Numbered from the stretch's first letter, positions 17,886 to 28,508 are shown. The stretch: DNA of 64,000 bases from an uncultured Desulfovibrionaceae bacterium (GCA_944325195.1 CALUZB010000004.1:620001-684000); one strand, 5' to 3'. Notes: generated by a model not told the origin, from the sequence alone. Translations and numbers: made by a program.

Positions 17886-19609
17886 ATGCGTTTGGCTGAT
17901 TGTGAAATGGGCTTGGCAACAGCCCTGCTTTTGTGCGCTCCTCTTCAGCGGGTTGGTCTGCGCGCCTTGTCGGTTTTGTTGGCTGCTGTGACTTCTGTCA
18001 TATTAGTAACGGGTGAGGCCGCGGCTGAAGAACTTTACTCCGGTGGTAATCTTGTGCCTGGCACGCATTATGAACATGTAGGTTACAGTGTACAACAGGC
18101 GGATAGGCCCAACACATATCTTCAAGAGGGTGAGAGCCGTATTGAATTGCAGGGGGACGTTGCTTTTAATGGTGACGGAGAGGTGACAATGACCACCTCT
18201 TTCGGCGTTTCCATTGAAAACGGCTCATTGACATTGGATGCCAGAGATACGCTGCATATTAAAAACCTTAATCGTGTAAAATATCTTGACGGGAGAATAG
18301 AGGAAAGAGCTGCTGCGGCTGGTTCATCTATGCATTTAATCGACGGTACTCTTGATATTAACGGCGGGAGGCGCACATCTCATTGCTGATCACAGCCTGG
18401 AAACAAAATTGGTCAGTGTCAGCATGGGCGGTATTTTTGAAGAAAAAAGCGCCGTTACAATTGACGGAAAAGGCGGAACCGTATCCACTCGCATGCACAT
18501 TACTACCTATCCCGGAAATGATTATTGTGAACCTGGACTGTATATTGGAGATGTGCTCATCAACTCTACAGGTGATGTGGATGATGTCGATTCTGAAGTG
18601 GGAACTCTGGTCATTGGTGGGCTGCATCGAGGTGATGTGGAGCTGCAGAACGGCATTATTGACTTCTGGCGTGGGGGAAAGCTGGATGGCAATCTGACTG
18701 TTTCCGGCGGTAATATAGCGCTGTACATTCCCACCGACCATGAAACGCCGGATATTTCCGCCATGATCACCGGTAAATTCACCCTTGCCGGCGGCAGCTT
18801 TGTATTTGAGGAAAATACATCGATGCATTTTGATGATGATCTGGAGATCCGGGCCGGAACCTTTAGTGCGGCAGGTGCTGACGTGGGAACCGCCAAGAAC
18901 CTGGATATAAGCGGCGGGAGTCTCAGCGCCAGCGGCGGTTACGCCAAATCCAAAGGAGATTTCAACTCCACCAGCAACAGCATGGATTTCTGGGGGTTGG
19001 GCGTTTATCTGGGCTGGAGCTGGAGCAACTTCGCCTTGCTGTTTGATACCGCCTATATTGCAACCAGCAACGAGCTGGAACAGTCTCTTGAGCCCGGTAT
19101 GGACATGGGCGGCAAGCTTAAGGCAGATGTGCGGGCAGACGTGTATCAGGCCGGTTTGCAAGCTGAATACAAAATAGAAACCCCGGTGGTGGATATAACT
19201 CCTCATGCAGGGGCGCGCTACATGCATATCAAAACCAATAACTATGATGTAAAGGCTGACGACACCGTGTTGTACGGGCACAAATCCTCACGCGACGTCT
19301 GGACTTTCCCGGCAGGTATAACCTTCAGCAAGGATATTGTGAGCGAGTCCGGCTGGTTGCTCAGCCCCTACCTGGACGTGGCCGTGGTCCCCGCTGCCGG
19401 AGATTTGAAAACCACAGACACTGTGGCTTACCGGTCTGCCCGGAATATACAATCTGGAAACAGAAATAGCAGATGACCTCACCTGGCAGGGCAGGGCCGG
19501 TGTTGAACTTGGTAAAGATAACCTTGCCTTGAGCCTTGATTATACCCTCCAGGCCGGAAAGCATTCCACCGGGCATGGCGTCTCTGCAATGATCAGCTAT
19601 GAGTTCTGA
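17886..19609 (+). pseudogene. Autotransporter-like outer-membrane protein, broken by two frameshifts
   Basis: Three reading frames follow one another and together read as one autotransporter-like protein. The first (from ATG 17886, RBS AAGGTG) has a signal peptide ending in VTGEAAAEEL and ends at 18389. The second runs from about 18355 to 19476 and holds a short beta-helix-like passenger and the start of a barrel (SMDFWGLGVYLGWSWSNFA). The third carries the last barrel strands and ends in MISYEF at 19609, the typical terminal Phe. Removing one G near 18365-18375 (GGCGGGAGGC) and one C near 19433 would join them into a 573-residue protein. Real inactivation and sequencing error cannot be separated here. 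Confidence 0.75.
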
Positions 19610-19989
19610 GCAGATATCTGCATCGGGGTTCCACTGCAGCTGATGTCTTCAGCGAGTGGGCGGGGTATCTAAGCCTCATAACCCCTTGGTCAGTCAGATT
19701 TTCAGACAATCCCGATGATGTCGCGAAACCTAGTTTCGCTCCCGTCGCCTGGTCTAGACGTAAAGTAGGGTAATACCGGCGATATACCTATGGGGAATAT
19801 CCGTAAGTCTCAGATTTGATATAAGGCCTGCTTTGAAAGATAAAGCAGTTTACGAACAATTATCGTTAGCTTTCCTATAAGCGGTTTTTAGCCGGAGTGG
19901 ATGAGCAGTCCGGAAATCAGTTAGTCTTATAAAAGTGCGTTAACCCAGAAATAAGCTTATTCCTATGCTATGACAGCACGTTCAAAACA
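19610..19989. other. Intergenic region between autotransporter remnant and mltG
   Basis: A 380-bp stretch between convergent genes. The only structure seen is a short hairpin, GCGAAAC-CTA-GTTTCGC, at 19723-19739. No gene recognised. Confidence 0.5.
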
Positions 19990-21252
19990 TTAATTCTGAC
20001 GGTTGCTTAGCTCTGAATCTGTCTGCACGGTTCCATTGCTGTTCTTCTGTACAGTGGAGTTGGTTTGCGGCAGTGTGTCAGGGGGTTGCGCTGCAGTGTT
20101 TTCGGGCTTTACAACCTGCTGTTTTACTTCTGCCTTCCGGCGCTTGAGTTCAGCCAGGTACTTTTTAACGTCGCGATTATGGGCTTTCAAGTTGGTATTG
20201 AAATAATGTGTGCCGTCAGGCTTGCCGGTGGCAACAAAGTAATAGAATTTATGTTCCTCTGGAGTATTGGCGGCCTGGAGGGAAGCCAATCCCGGAGAAC
20301 AGATCGGTCCGGGCGGCAGGCCCGCGTGTTTATAGGTGTTATATTTGTTCTCAGCATCGTCGAGATGCCGGCGGCGCAAGCGGCCATCGTAATCTTGTCC
20401 AAGGCCGTAGATGATTGTAGGATCGCATTGCAACAACATGTTGGCCCGCAAGCGGTTGGCATATACACCCGCCACCCGGGGGCGCTCGGCCGGTACGCCG
20501 GTTTCCTTTTCTACCAGAGACGCCATGACCACCAGATAAAACAATTCGTCTTTGGCCGGGCGGTTCTCGCCCCAGATTTTTCCGCCTCGTTGCCAGAAAG
20601 TATTGATCATGCGGGCAGCTACTTGGCGGGCTTCTTTCGGGCTGAGTTCCTGCGGCGGTTTTTTTAGAAAATAAGTGTCAGGATAGAGAAAACCCTCAGC
20701 ATTATCAAAAGGAATGCCCATTTCTTTAAGGAACTGCTTGTCGTGAATAATTGCTTTAAAATCCTCTGCTTTGGCAAAGCCCTGCTGCTCCACGGCTTTA
20801 GCCACTTCCCACCAGGGCAGGCCCTCGCGGATAGTCAGACGTTGCAGGGAGGGTTTGCCGTAAACCATATGGTGTAATACTTCCACTGGCGTCCAACCGG
20901 TTGAGAACTCAAAAACTCCCGCCTGAATATTTGCAGTTTCACCGCGTACTTTGGCCAGAATTTTGAATTTAAGCACACTGCTCACAGCGCCGGCGTCATA
21001 GAGACGCTTTGCAATCTTGTCAAAGGAGTCGCCCGGATTGATTTCCAAGACAATGCCTTTCCCCGGCTCTTCCGCCGGAGAACTGACAAAGCGATAAGCT
21101 TCTGCCCCCACAGCGGCAACAGCCAGAAACAGGATTAACAGCAACCACTTGAGCCAACGCAGTTTTCTTTCAGGCTTAAGCGGGGTAGTTTGTTCTTGTG
21201 AAAGCGGCTGAGCAGTGGGCGGTGTGTTATTGAGATTATTGCTATCAGTCAT
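19990..21252 (-). CDS. mltG: Endolytic murein transglycosylase MltG
   Basis: A 420-residue inner-membrane protein that cuts nascent peptidoglycan strands. A proline-rich cytoplasmic N-terminus is followed by one transmembrane helix (about 32-50). A LysM-like segment with the motif GDSFDKIAKRLYDAG comes next, then the YceG/MltG catalytic domain with MASLVEKETG, whose Glu is the catalytic residue, DPTIIYGLG, and LPPGPICSPGLASLQAA. The tail (from about 385) is a low-complexity Gln/Thr/Asn-rich extension. It follows ruvX on the same strand with a 175-bp gap, a frequent pairing in proteobacteria. Confidence 0.95.
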   Translation of the reverse strand: MTDSNNLNNTPPTAQPLSQEQTTPLKPERKLRWLKWLLLILFLAVAAVGAEAYRFVSSPAEEPGKGIVLEINPGDSFDKIAKRLYDAGAVSSVLKFKILAKVRGETANIQAGVFEFSTGWTPVEVLHHMVYGKPSLQRLTIREGLPWWEVAKAVEQQGFAKAEDFKAIIHDKQFLKEMGIPFDNAEGFLYPDTYFLKKPPQELSPKEARQVAARMINTFWQRGGKIWGENRPAKDELFYLVVMASLVEKETGVPAERPRVAGVYANRLRANMLLQCDPTIIYGLGQDYDGRLRRRHLDDAENKYNTYKHAGLPPGPICSPGLASLQAANTPEEHKFYYFVATGKPDGTHYFNTNLKAHNRDVKKYLAELKRRKAEVKQQVVKPENTAAQPPDTLPQTNSTVQKNSNGTVQTDSELSNRQN

Positions 21253-21427
21253 ATTTGGATTATCTTTTCAGAACAGAGTGTTAAAATCTACACAATTTAA
21301 ATGTATGTTTGTCTTTAGTTGCAGCGAAAGTATGGCTTTGCCTTACTTATAGGTAAAGCGGAAACCGGATATCCGGCCCGGACGTAGGCGCAACGTCTGT
21401 GCAGCATTTGTCCATCCGCGCTTTAAT

Positions 21428-21898
21428 TTAAAAGCTGAAACGTTCCAGAGCATATCTGGTCCGTTGTTCCAGTGGCAAATTCAAAAACTGCTGCAGAATT
21501 ATTGCAGCTGCTTGCGCATCCAATTTATTTTTAAGTTTACTGCCTTTAAAGCCGGCCTGCCTGAGTCTGTCTTCAGCCTCGCTGGAAGACAGGGCTTCGT
21601 TAACCAGATATATCGGCAGATCTGTTCGGCGGGCTAATCTGGCTGCAAAATTGCGCGCTTTACGGCAAGTCAGCGGTTCCCCCAAGTCGGCTTTTGGGGT
21701 AAGGGGAAGGGGCAGCCCGATAACCACACCGCCGATGTCTTCCTGTTCCACAAGGCCAAGCAGTTCCCCAAAGAATTGTTCCTTGGTAGGCAAAAGCCTG
21801 CGCTCCAAAGTTTTCAGGCCAAAAGCAAGACGCTCGCCTGCATCGCACACAGCCAGTCCGACCCGCTCATCGCCGTAGTCAATGCCAAGATACTTCAT
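21428..21898 (-). CDS. ruvX: Putative pre-16S rRNA nuclease / RuvX (YqgF) family
   Basis: A 156-residue RNase H-fold protein with MKYLGIDYGDERVGLAV at the N-terminus (first catalytic Asp), VVIGLPLPL, and VNEALSSSEAEDRL; a final Asp (KLDAQAAAIILQ) completes the expected acidic set. Family members mature the 5' end of 16S rRNA; a Holliday-junction role has also been proposed. It lies upstream of mltG on the same strand. Confidence 0.93.
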   Translation of the reverse strand: MKYLGIDYGDERVGLAVCDAGERLAFGLKTLERRLLPTKEQFFGELLGLVEQEDIGGVVIGLPLPLTPKADLGEPLTCRKARNFAARLARRTDLPIYLVNEALSSSEAEDRLRQAGFKGSKLKNKLDAQAAAIILQQFLNLPLEQRTRYALERFSF

Positions 21899-21990
21899 TT
21901 AACCGCAATCTGCCTGCAGCAGAGTCTCAATATCCGTGCAAATTCCCATTCAACCAGCGGCATGATCCTTCGATAATCCTCAGTTTTACT

Positions 21991-22023
21991 GGTTGGGGGA
22001 AGTCATAGACTTCTCCCCCAACC
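21991..22023. terminator. Hairpin terminator between pepA and ruvX
   Basis: GGTTGGGGGAAGT and ACTTCTCCCCCAACC pair with a small bulge around CATAG. On the minus strand it lies just after the pepA stop codon and is followed by a T-containing stretch, so it probably ends the malic-enzyme/pepA transcript. Confidence 0.6.
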
Positions 22024-22033
22024 CCAATAGTTA

Positions 22034-23560
22034 TTACTTCCAGCCCATGGCAATGTCGAGCATCAGGCGCAGCCCAAAACCGGTGGCTCCCGGCTCGCGC
22101 AAAGCGTTTCCTTTTTCATTATAGGCCGGACCGGCGATATCCAGGTGCATCCAGGTCTGGTCCTTTGAAATAAATTGTTTAAGGAATAAGGCCGCATTAA
22201 TAGCCCCGCCTTCGCGGCTTCCTGCATTGGACATATCGGCCACAATGCTTTTCATGTTTTCGAAATACTCATCCCATACCGGCAACGGCCATGCCCTGTC
22301 GCCATTAAGCTCGCCGGCGGTCAGGGCAAACTTTTGCAGTTCTTCATCGGTGCAGAACATGCCTGCTATTTCACTGCCCAAAGCTACTCGACAGGCCCCG
22401 GTTAAGGTAGCAATATCAATGATCGCTTTGGGTTTATAAGTTTGCTCGGCGTAGGTCAGGCTGTCACAAAGCACCAAACGGCCTTCAGCATCTGTGTTCT
22501 GAATTTCAATAGTCTGACCGGAAAGAGAAGTTACAATATCACCCGGGCGCATGGCTGCTCCATCGGGCATGTTTTCCGCACAGGCGAGCATGCCCACCAC
22601 CCGGTTGGGGCAGTTCAGGCTGGCCAGGGCCTCGCACATGCCCAACACGGCTGCTGCGCCGGCCATATCGCTTTTCATTTCGTGCATACCGGCGGCTGGT
22701 TTGATGCTGATCCCGCCGGAATCAAAGGTGAGCCCTTTACCCAAAAACACAAGCGGAGCAGTATGTTCCGTACCTTCCGGCGTCCATTCCAGAATTACCA
22801 GACGTCCACCAAAAGCTGAACCGTTAAATACAGCCGCGTATGCCCCCATTCCGACTTCGCGAATTTCCCGTTCACGCAACACCTGAATTTTAAAGCCATA
22901 CCGGGCGGCCACAGTCGCAGCGGCCTCTTCCATTGCCGCTGGGGTGATGATGTTGGCCGGGCCATTGCACAGGTCCTTAGTCAGTTGCAGCCCGGAAGTC
23001 ACTGCGCGGACGAAAGTCGCGGTTTTTTCTGCAAGTTCCCGGCGCGGCGTCTTTTTATACACTATGGCGTATTCAGTAAGTCTACATTCGCGTTCCTTGT
23101 TCTTAGTCCGGAAACGGTTGTAGGCGTATAGCGCGGCGGCTGCACTGATGGCGCCTTCACGGGCCAGCACTTCTTCACTGAACCGGTCAATGCCGCCTTT
23201 TTGCAGGGTACACAGCATTTGGTCGAGAACCAAACCGGCCCGGTTGAGCTTAAGTTCGCGTACCTTGCGCATTGCGGTAGCGGCGGCCATACGCAGAACC
23301 GGCAGGCTGAATTCAGCGGGATTGCCAAGTCCAGCCAGAATAATGCGTTCAGGTCCGCTTTTATCAGGGGCCTGATAATAAACCAGGGCAAGTTCATTGG
23401 GCTTGCCTTTGAAGTCTTTCAGTGCCGGGGATTCCAGCAATCCGGGAAAACATTCGCATGGGGCGGTGTTTTCCCAAGCGAACAGTATTGCTGCTTCAAT
23501 TTTAGAATCGTCAGAGACGAAACATTCGTCCCATGCAATTGCTTTTATCTCTAAATTCAT
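22034..23560 (-). CDS. pepA: Leucyl aminopeptidase (M17 family)
   Basis: A 508-residue cytosolic metallo-aminopeptidase removing N-terminal residues from peptides. The diagnostic M17 motif NTDAEGRLVL is present, together with LGKGLTFDSGGISIKPAAGM (metal-binding Lys and Asp) and MKSDMAGAAAVLG. The N-terminal domain is the variable macro-like domain. The length is usual. Good RBS (AGGAGAAC on the minus strand). It begins 11 bp after the malic enzyme stop, so the two form an operon. Confidence 0.95.
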   Translation of the reverse strand: MNLEIKAIAWDECFVSDDSKIEAAILFAWENTAPCECFPGLLESPALKDFKGKPNELALVYYQAPDKSGPERIILAGLGNPAEFSLPVLRMAAATAMRKVRELKLNRAGLVLDQMLCTLQKGGIDRFSEEVLAREGAISAAAALYAYNRFRTKNKERECRLTEYAIVYKKTPRRELAEKTATFVRAVTSGLQLTKDLCNGPANIITPAAMEEAAATVAARYGFKIQVLREREIREVGMGAYAAVFNGSAFGGRLVILEWTPEGTEHTAPLVFLGKGLTFDSGGISIKPAAGMHEMKSDMAGAAAVLGMCEALASLNCPNRVVGMLACAENMPDGAAMRPGDIVTSLSGQTIEIQNTDAEGRLVLCDSLTYAEQTYKPKAIIDIATLTGACRVALGSEIAGMFCTDEELQKFALTAGELNGDRAWPLPVWDEYFENMKSIVADMSNAGSREGGAINAALFLKQFISKDQTWMHLDIAGPAYNEKGNALREPGATGFGLRLMLDIAMGWK

Positions 23561-23571
23561 AAGAGTTCTCC

Positions 23572-24864
23572 TTATAGTACGCGCTCAATGCGCTGCTTCA
23601 GCTCTGCCATGCGTTTCCTGAGCTGAAGAGGATAGGTTTCAAGGTCAATCCGGTTGCGCGCAACGCCGTCCTGTATGGCGGCTTCAGCCACAGCCGGAGG
23701 TACGCATTCAGCCAAACGCGGATCAAAAGGCAGGGGCAGAAGCGATTCAGTACCGAACTCGCGGCTTGTAAGCCCATAGGCCGCCAACACTTCCTGGTCT
23801 GGTTCTGAACGGGCCAGCAAGGCCAGCGCTTTTGCCGCTGCTATTTTCATGCCTTCAGTGAATTGGCTGGCCCGGCAATCGAGTGCGGCCCGGAACAAAA
23901 ATGGGAAACCCAGAACGTTGTTTACCTGATTGGGATAGTCGGAGCGCCCGGTTGCCACTATCGCGTCTGCTCTGGCGGATTTGGCCAAAGGATAGGGAAT
24001 TTCCGGGTCGGGGTTGGCGCAGGCAAAAATAATCGGGGCGCGCTCCATACGGCAGATCATCTCCGGAGTGAGCACGTCGCGCACAGAACAGCCGATAAAA
24101 CAGTCTGCGCCGGCAAGAGCTTCCGCCAAAGTCAAATCCTTTTCCTGAAGGAACTGGCGCTTGGCCGGGGTTAAGTCGTCACGTCCCTGGTGAATCAGTC
24201 CACGTGAATCAAACATATAGATCTGCCCGGCGGGCACCCCCAGGCTGGTCAGGAAGCGCGCACCGGCAATGCCGGCCGCCCCGGCTCCGTTAATCACGAC
24301 TTTGAGGTCTTCCGGTTTTTTGTCCGCTAGGTATAGAGCGTTAAGCAGAGCCGCTCCCAGCACTACCGCGGTTCCATGCTGGTCATCGTGCAGCACCGGA
24401 ATATCCATGCTGTCGATCAGTTCCCGCTCAATCTGAAAGCAATCCGGGGCCTTGATGTCTTCCAGATTGATGCCGCCGAAAGTGGGGGCAAGGGCCTTAA
24501 CGCAGTCAATTACCCGCTGGGGAGCAGAGGCGTCCAGGCAGATATCAAAGGTATCCACATCGGCAAACAGCTTGAACAGCACCCCTTTGCCTTCCATTAC
24601 CGGTTTTGCGGCCAACGGTCCGATATTGCCGAGACCTAACACCGCGGTGCCGTTACTGACTACCGCAACCAGATTGCCGCGGGCGGTATAATCGTAAACA
24701 GCTTCCGGGCTAGCGGCAATGGCTCGACAAATTTCGGCCACCCCAGGGGTATAAGCCATTGACAGATGTTTTTGAGTAGCCAGCGGTTTGCACGGCAGAA
24801 CTTCAATTTTACCTTTACGCTTACCGGCGTGATATTGGAAACAATCATCTGTGAAAGACATCAA
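23572..24864 (-). CDS. NAD(P)-dependent malic enzyme
   Basis: A 430-residue short-form malic enzyme converting malate to pyruvate and CO2. It shows the N-terminal [14 protein letters not shown] motif, [18 protein letters not shown], and [18 protein letters not shown], with [17 protein letters not shown] as the Rossmann nucleotide loop. The phosphotransacetylase-like extension of MaeB is absent, so it resembles the single-domain enzymes of anaerobes. First gene of the two-gene operon with pepA; in sulfate reducers it would link C4 acids to pyruvate. Confidence 0.93.
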   Translation of the reverse strand: MMSFTDDCFQYHAGKRKGKIEVLPCKPLATQKHLSMAYTPGVAEICRAIAASPEAVYDYTARGNLVAVVSNGTAVLGLGNIGPLAAKPVMEGKGVLFKLFADVDTFDICLDASAPQRVIDCVKALAPTFGGINLEDIKAPDCFQIERELIDSMDIPVLHDDQHGTAVVLGAALLNALYLADKKPEDLKVVINGAGAAGIAGARFLTSLGVPAGQIYMFDSRGLIHQGRDDLTPAKRQFLQEKDLTLAEALAGADCFIGCSVRDVLTPEMICRMERAPIIFACANPDPEIPYPLAKSARADAIVATGRSDYPNQVNNVLGFPFLFRAALDCRASQFTEGMKIAAAKALALLARSEPDQEVLAAYGLTSREFGTESLLPLPFDPRLAECVPPAVAEAAIQDGVARNRIDLETYPLQLRKRMAELKQRIERVL

Positions 24865-24995
24865 AAAGACCTCATTTAAAAGTTATAATCACAAGTAAAC
24901 AATATAAATCATAAATAATGAAAATTCAATTTGCAGGTTTGCTTTGCCTTGGGCGGCAACTGAGGTATAAGAGGGCGGGAGCATTAAGAGCAAAT

Positions 24996-26687
24996 ATGAA
25001 TATTCTGATTGTGAATTTAACCAGGTTCGGCGATTTACTGCAAACTCAACCCCTGATCAGCGGTTTAACCGACCAGGGGCACAGAGTGAGTCTGGCCTGT
25101 CTGGAACAGTTCGCCCCGGCGGCGGAGCTGTTGGCTGACCTGAAGTTCATAGCTCCATTCCCCGGTTCTGATTTGTTGAAACATCTGGATGAGGATTGGG
25201 CCGGGGCTCTGTCCGATTTGTATTCCTGGCGCAAGGAATTGCGCGCGGCCTTTAACCCCGATTTAATTGTAAACCTGACGCCAACTCTCAGCGCCCGCAT
25301 GTTGACCCGTTATCTTTGTCAAGGCGAAGAAGCTGCCGGCTCGTCCAAAGAAGTCGGGTTCATGGGGTTTGGAGTGGATCGGTTCGGGTTTATGGACAAC
25401 AGCAACGCCTGGGCCACATACCTGCAGGCGGCCAGCCGCACCAGAGGGAATTCTCCGTGCAACCTGGTGGATGTGTTTCGCAAAGTCTGTGAGCTGGGGT
25501 CTGTGCAGCCGCGCTATGCCTTGGGGCGATTCCCGGACAATGTGCTCCGCCAGCTTCAGCAAGAGCTTGCCTGCAACACCGGGCAGCGCCTTGCCGAATT
25601 TCCGACCCAGTCGGGAAAGAATGTGAATGGCTATATCGGCTTTCAATTGGGGGCAAGCGACGATCGTCGCCGTTGGCCCACTGCTTATTTTGCCCGTTTG
25701 GGTGATTTGTTTTGGCGTGAACTGGGGCTGATGCCTATACTGCTGGGCTCGAAATCTGAACGGCATTTGGGGGAACGCTACGCCGAACAGACCAATTCTC
25801 CCTATCTGAACTTGTTGGGAGCCACTGACCTGCCCGGGCTGGCTGCGGTACTCATCCTTACCAGGTTATTGGTGACTAACGATACCGGAACCATGCATCT
25901 GGCTGCCGGCTTGAATGTGCCGGTGCTGGCGATTTTTCTGGCCACCGCTCAAGCTTGGGATACAGCCCCTTACCAGGAGGGGGCGCTTTGTCTTGAACCG
26001 GATTTGCCTGACCATCCCCGCCCGTTTGATAGCCCTTGCCCACCCGGCTGTGCGTGCCGGACTGCAATTCTGCCCGAAACTGTGTTCCGGTTTGCGAAAG
26101 AGCGTCTCGGGTCAGGGGTATGGCCCCGGGCCTCTACGGCTGATGGCCCGGTCAGGGCTTGGCTTACCACACGCGCTGCAAAGGAAGCCGACCCGGAAAG
26201 CTTCCTGGATTTACTGTCTCTGTCCGGGCATGAGTATGCCCCGCGCACCTTCTGGTTGCGCTCGCAGCGTTATTTCTTGCGCGCCCACCTGGACGGACGA
26301 CTCGCCGGGGGCGACGGCGAGCGCTTTATTAAAGCGCTGCCGACATATTTAATCAGCGCGCTTTCCCATTTGCCGGTTGAGTTTCTGGAAAAGTTGCGGG
26401 CAGAGCTTGACCAGGCCGGGGCCATCCTGCATCTTTTGAGCGAGCAAGGGCAGGCTTTGAGCATTAACCCGCTTCCAGTGTTGAAGAATCGGTTCATGGC
26501 CACTTGGCAGCGGCTTCAGACGTTATGGGATAACAGCGCTTATTTCAATGTGCTGGGCCTGCTCTGGCTGGCCCAGACCCAAGAGGAGGGCGACGACCTG
26601 GGCAAAGTGCTGGCTCTGGTCCAGGAGTATGCGACGCTTTGCAGAGCTTGGAGTGCTTCCTTGACTCTTCCGTCTGCAAATCTCTGA
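24996..26687 (+). CDS. Glycosyltransferase family 9 (heptosyltransferase-like) with long C-terminal extension
   Basis: A 563-residue GT-B enzyme. The N-terminus MNILIVNLTRFGDLLQTQPL is the GT9 signature, and the C-terminal Rossmann half has GFQLGASDDRRRWP and VTNDTGTMHLAAGLNVPVLA. GT9 enzymes add heptose to the lipid A core in the cytoplasm. After the normal domain (about 370 residues) a Cys-containing linker (SPCPPGCACR) leads to a further 180 residues, helical and Leu-rich, not found in standard heptosyltransferases. ATG 24996 is chosen because GT9 proteins begin at this point; the frame is open to 24918. Divergent from the malic enzyme gene. Confidence 0.85.
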   Translation: MNILIVNLTRFGDLLQTQPLISGLTDQGHRVSLACLEQFAPAAELLADLKFIAPFPGSDLLKHLDEDWAGALSDLYSWRKELRAAFNPDLIVNLTPTLSARMLTRYLCQGEEAAGSSKEVGFMGFGVDRFGFMDNSNAWATYLQAASRTRGNSPCNLVDVFRKVCELGSVQPRYALGRFPDNVLRQLQQELACNTGQRLAEFPTQSGKNVNGYIGFQLGASDDRRRWPTAYFARLGDLFWRELGLMPILLGSKSERHLGERYAEQTNSPYLNLLGATDLPGLAAVLILTRLLVTNDTGTMHLAAGLNVPVLAIFLATAQAWDTAPYQEGALCLEPDLPDHPRPFDSPCPPGCACRTAILPETVFRFAKERLGSGVWPRASTADGPVRAWLTTRAAKEADPESFLDLLSLSGHEYAPRTFWLRSQRYFLRAHLDGRLAGGDGERFIKALPTYLISALSHLPVEFLEKLRAELDQAGAILHLLSEQGQALSINPLPVLKNRFMATWQRLQTLWDNSAYFNVLGLLWLAQTQEEGDDLGKVLALVQEYATLCRAWSASLTLPSANL

Positions 26688-26813
26688 GCCTTCTTATTCT
26701 CCAGCAATACTTTGAGCGTTTTGCCGAGAAGGTGCTTGGTCTGGTTTGACATCAGGTGGTATTAGTTTTAAAAACAGAATAAACGGATTTGCGGACGCGA
26801 CAGTAAAACGGCA

Positions 26814-27581
26814 ATGAGCGGAAAAGTGCTTGAAGAAAAACAGCGGGCAGACGAGGCTCTGAAAAAGCTTGGTCTGACCGACAGCCGGGAGCAGGCAAAA
26901 CGTCTGATTATGGCCGGTCAGGTTCTGGCACGTTTCCCGAAGGCCAGATCAGAAGAACTGGTAAACAAGCCGGGGCAGGTGTTGCCGGGCGGTACTACGC
27001 TGTTCCTTAAAGAGAAGGAACGGTTTGTAAGCCGGGGCGCTTATAAATTGCTCACCGCTATTGAAGCCTTTAATCTTGATGTCACCGGTAAGGTGTGTCT
27101 GGATGCAGGAGCTTCCACCGGCGGTTTTACTGATTGCCTGCTTCAACATGGCGCAGCTCGCGTATATGCGGTTGATGTGGGAACCGGACAGTTGGATGTG
27201 CGCTTACGGCAAGATGAGCGGGTGGTAAGCATGGAAAATACCAATCTGCGCCATGCCGGAGAGAATTTGTTGCCGGAAGCAGTTGATCTGATTGTGGCGG
27301 ATGTGTCGTTTATTTCGCTCACTCTGGTTCTGCCCCCCTGTTTGTATTTTTTGCGCGCTGGCGGTTTGTTGGTCTGCCTGGTCAAACCCCAATTCGAGTT
27401 GGAACCCAAAGAGGTAAAAGGGGGTGTGGTGCGCGACGAAGTCCTGCAAAAAAAGGCTGTGGACAAAATAGTTGCTTTCTGTACCGGACATTTGAGCTTG
27501 CGCCACCTGGGCACGGTCCCGGCTCGGCTGAAAGGGCCTAAGGGAAACCAGGAATACCTGGCGTTGTTCTCCAGACTTTAG
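26814..27581 (+). CDS. tlyA: TlyA family rRNA (cytidine-2'-O)-methyltransferase
   Basis: A 255-residue protein with an N-terminal S4 RNA-binding domain (RADEALKKLGLTDSREQAKR) and a C-terminal FtsJ-like methyltransferase domain. The SAM motif CLDAGASTGGFTDCLLQHGA, VYAVDVGTGQL, and DLIVADVSFISLTLVLPP are all typical. TlyA methylates 16S and 23S rRNA cytidines; the family was first named haemolysin. Confidence 0.93.
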   Translation: MSGKVLEEKQRADEALKKLGLTDSREQAKRLIMAGQVLARFPKARSEELVNKPGQVLPGGTTLFLKEKERFVSRGAYKLLTAIEAFNLDVTGKVCLDAGASTGGFTDCLLQHGAARVYAVDVGTGQLDVRLRQDERVVSMENTNLRHAGENLLPEAVDLIVADVSFISLTLVLPPCLYFLRAGGLLVCLVKPQFELEPKEVKGGVVRDEVLQKKAVDKIVAFCTGHLSLRHLGTVPARLKGPKGNQEYLALFSRL

Positions 27582-27712
27582 CCTTTCGAGTAAAGCCCTA
27601 TTTATAAGTTGTCGTGTTTCCAATTTGGGGTTTGCAAATCGCTGGGATATTTTTCGGGCGTTGCCCATGGTATAAGCGCTGTATAGCATTAATTATGAAG
27701 TGAGGTTTTATT

Positions 27713-28486
27713 ATGAGTTCCCACAAACCACCTTTCAAAGGGTTGCTTCTGGATGTGTATGGAGTATTGGAATATAAAGGCGAACCTTGTCCGGGAGCGC
27801 TGGAGTTTATCAGCGAGTTGAACAAGCGCGGCATACCTTACCGCCTGCTGACCAATTCCACTCTGCAAAGCCGTAAGAGTATGGCTGAAAAACTGCAGAA
27901 CTACGGCTTTGAAGTATCCCCCGATAAAGTGGTGACGGCCTCGTCTGCATCGGCGGGCTATCTGCGTTTGCAAAATGCCAAAAGTATCCGCATAATCATC
28001 GATGGCAAGGGTACTGATGAATTCGCCGGGTTGCCCGTGGATGAGGAAAATCCGGAGTGGTTGGTGCTGGGAGATGCGCGCGACGGCTTCAATTTTAAAA
28101 ATATCAATATCATGTATCGCCAGTTGCTGGCCGGTTCCAAGTTACTGGTGATGATTCCCAACATTACTTCCAAGGAGAAAGACGGGCCGGAAATCACAGT
28201 GGGCGGTTACGGAAAAATGCTTGAGCTGGCCATTGGTAAGCCTGCTGTCTGGATCGGCAAGCCCAGCCCCACCATGTTTGATGTGGCTATGAGTGAAATG
28301 GGCCTTTCCAAGCAGGAAGTGCTGATGGTTGGCGATAACGTGCACATTGACGTGGATGGAGCCAAAAACGCCGGAGTGGCTTCCGGTCTGATGCTGACTG
28401 GGGAATTTCAGGATAAGCGTCCTGGCCCGGACGCCAACCCTGATTATATATTTGAAAATATTCTGGAAATACTTAAGCTGTTTTAG
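27713..28486 (+). CDS. HAD-IIA phosphatase, NagD/LHPP-like
   Basis: A 257-residue HAD hydrolase. The nucleophile motif is LLLDVYGVLEYKG, with Tyr where many HADs have the second Asp; LHPP-type enzymes also deviate at this site. Motif II is the TNSTLQSRKSM segment; motifs III-IV are KPSPTMFDVAM and VLMVGDNVHIDVDGAKNAG. Subclass IIA cap features match NagD or phospholysine/phosphohistidine phosphatases. The substrate is unknown. GAGG precedes the ATG and a strong terminator follows. Confidence 0.85.
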   Translation: MSSHKPPFKGLLLDVYGVLEYKGEPCPGALEFISELNKRGIPYRLLTNSTLQSRKSMAEKLQNYGFEVSPDKVVTASSASAGYLRLQNAKSIRIIIDGKGTDEFAGLPVDEENPEWLVLGDARDGFNFKNINIMYRQLLAGSKLLVMIPNITSKEKDGPEITVGGYGKMLELAIGKPAVWIGKPSPTMFDVAMSEMGLSKQEVLMVGDNVHIDVDGAKNAGVASGLMLTGEFQDKRPGPDANPDYIFENILEILKLF

Positions 28487-28508
28487 GGTATTTTAAACCA
28501 CTTTAACT

